62,133 nt of DNA from an uncultured Clostridium sp. (lineage in GTDB: Bacteria; Bacillota; Clostridia; Clostridiales; Clostridiaceae). The notes beneath the pieces are model-generated. The model made no database searches. It worked only from the letters and a program-made list of their open reading frames with translations, and was not told the origin of the DNA. Shown here piece by piece: positions 62,085 to 62,133 of this stretch; position 1 is the first letter of the stretch; every line of letters starts with the position of its first letter. Both the position numbers and the translations under genes were made by a program. The DNA lies in assembly GCF_947072515.1 (NCBI RefSeq), contig NZ_CAMTIG010000021.1:1-62133 (forward strand), given 5' to 3'.

Positions 62085-62118
62085 AGAGTGTCGACAAAGT
62101 CGACACTCTTTCTTTTTT
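62085..62118. terminator. Second, GC-rich hairpin in tandem
   Basis: Perfect 11-bp stem agagtgtcgac / gtcgacactct with a 3-base loop, followed by TTTCTTTTTT on the plus strand. Together with the preceding hairpin it makes a tandem pair with T runs on opposite strands. Confidence 0.75.
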
Positions 62119-62133
62119 ACTATAAAATAGATT

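Overview
The window is a low-GC, gene-dense stretch of a Gram-positive anaerobe, most likely Clostridium sensu stricto or a close relative (inference). Reasons: very AT-rich DNA, strong AGGAGG-type ribosome binding sites, frequent TTG/GTG starts, a T-box leader on argS, a glycyl-radical enzyme pair (YjjI/YjjW), FeoAB, lipoprotein signals and a thioredoxin reductase that has lost its NADPH motifs. I see no tRNA, rRNA, CRISPR, insertion sequence or prophage. The region reads as chromosomal backbone with operons separated by intrinsic terminators, many of them shared by convergent genes.

Layout. 1-6.5 kb: TPR membrane protein, metallo-beta-lactamase-fold hydrolase, DUF438/hemerythrin protein, POT peptide transporter, 5'-nucleotidase-like enzyme, SSB. 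6.5-10.1 kb: phosphonate-type ABC importer phnDCEE. 10.3-14.2 kb: small membrane protein, stomatin/NfeD pair, NAD synthetase. 14.5-20.4 kb: DEAD-box helicase, thioredoxin system, gamma-carbonic anhydrase plus CvfB, PHP protein. 20.6-25.2 kb: Lrp/AsnC regulator, CmpB-like membrane protein, orphan FtsX-type permease, PEPCK/HprK-like P-loop protein. 25.4-37.9 kb: a flavin-based extracellular electron transfer (EET) locus. 38-45.1 kb: PlsC, ComEC-like hydrolase, SNF2 helicase, a membrane protein, YprB-like nuclease, HAD phosphatase. 45.3-49.7 kb: feoAB plus a Cys-rich protein, sigma-54 activator, unknown protein. 49.7-52.1 kb: YjjW/YjjI. 52.3-62.1 kb: AI-2E-type transporter, argS with its T-box, Ppx/GppA-HD protein, S2P-like pseudoprotease, LCP protein, BirA, AsnA.

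The centrepiece is the EET locus. It holds the Listeria-type set: a type II NADH dehydrogenase with a membrane tail, a long-chain prenyl diphosphate synthase, a UbiA/MenA-like prenyltransferase, EetA (NusG domain II), EetB, an ApbE flavin transferase and a single-domain FMN lipoprotein. Known logic: NADH electrons pass to a demethylmenaquinone-like quinone, then through EetA/EetB to covalently flavinylated lipoproteins and external acceptors. Unusually, a complete CUT1-type ABC importer and a cytosolic periplasmic-binding-protein-fold protein lie inside the same tight transcript as the two quinone-making genes, between the prenyl synthase and the end of the operon. This suggests scavenging or conversion of a quinone or flavin precursor (inference), and is the best candidate here for an undescribed variant system.

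A second coherent unit is the thioredoxin operon. A strong promoter is followed by a CsoR/CstR-type operator overlapping the leader, then trxA and a TrxB-like flavoenzyme lacking the pyridine-nucleotide motifs. That combination suggests ferredoxin-linked thiol reduction under copper or persulfide control.

Many genes have a longer reading frame opening upstream of the true start. I placed starts by Shine-Dalgarno spacing, so several begin a few codons downstream of the first in-frame initiation codon.
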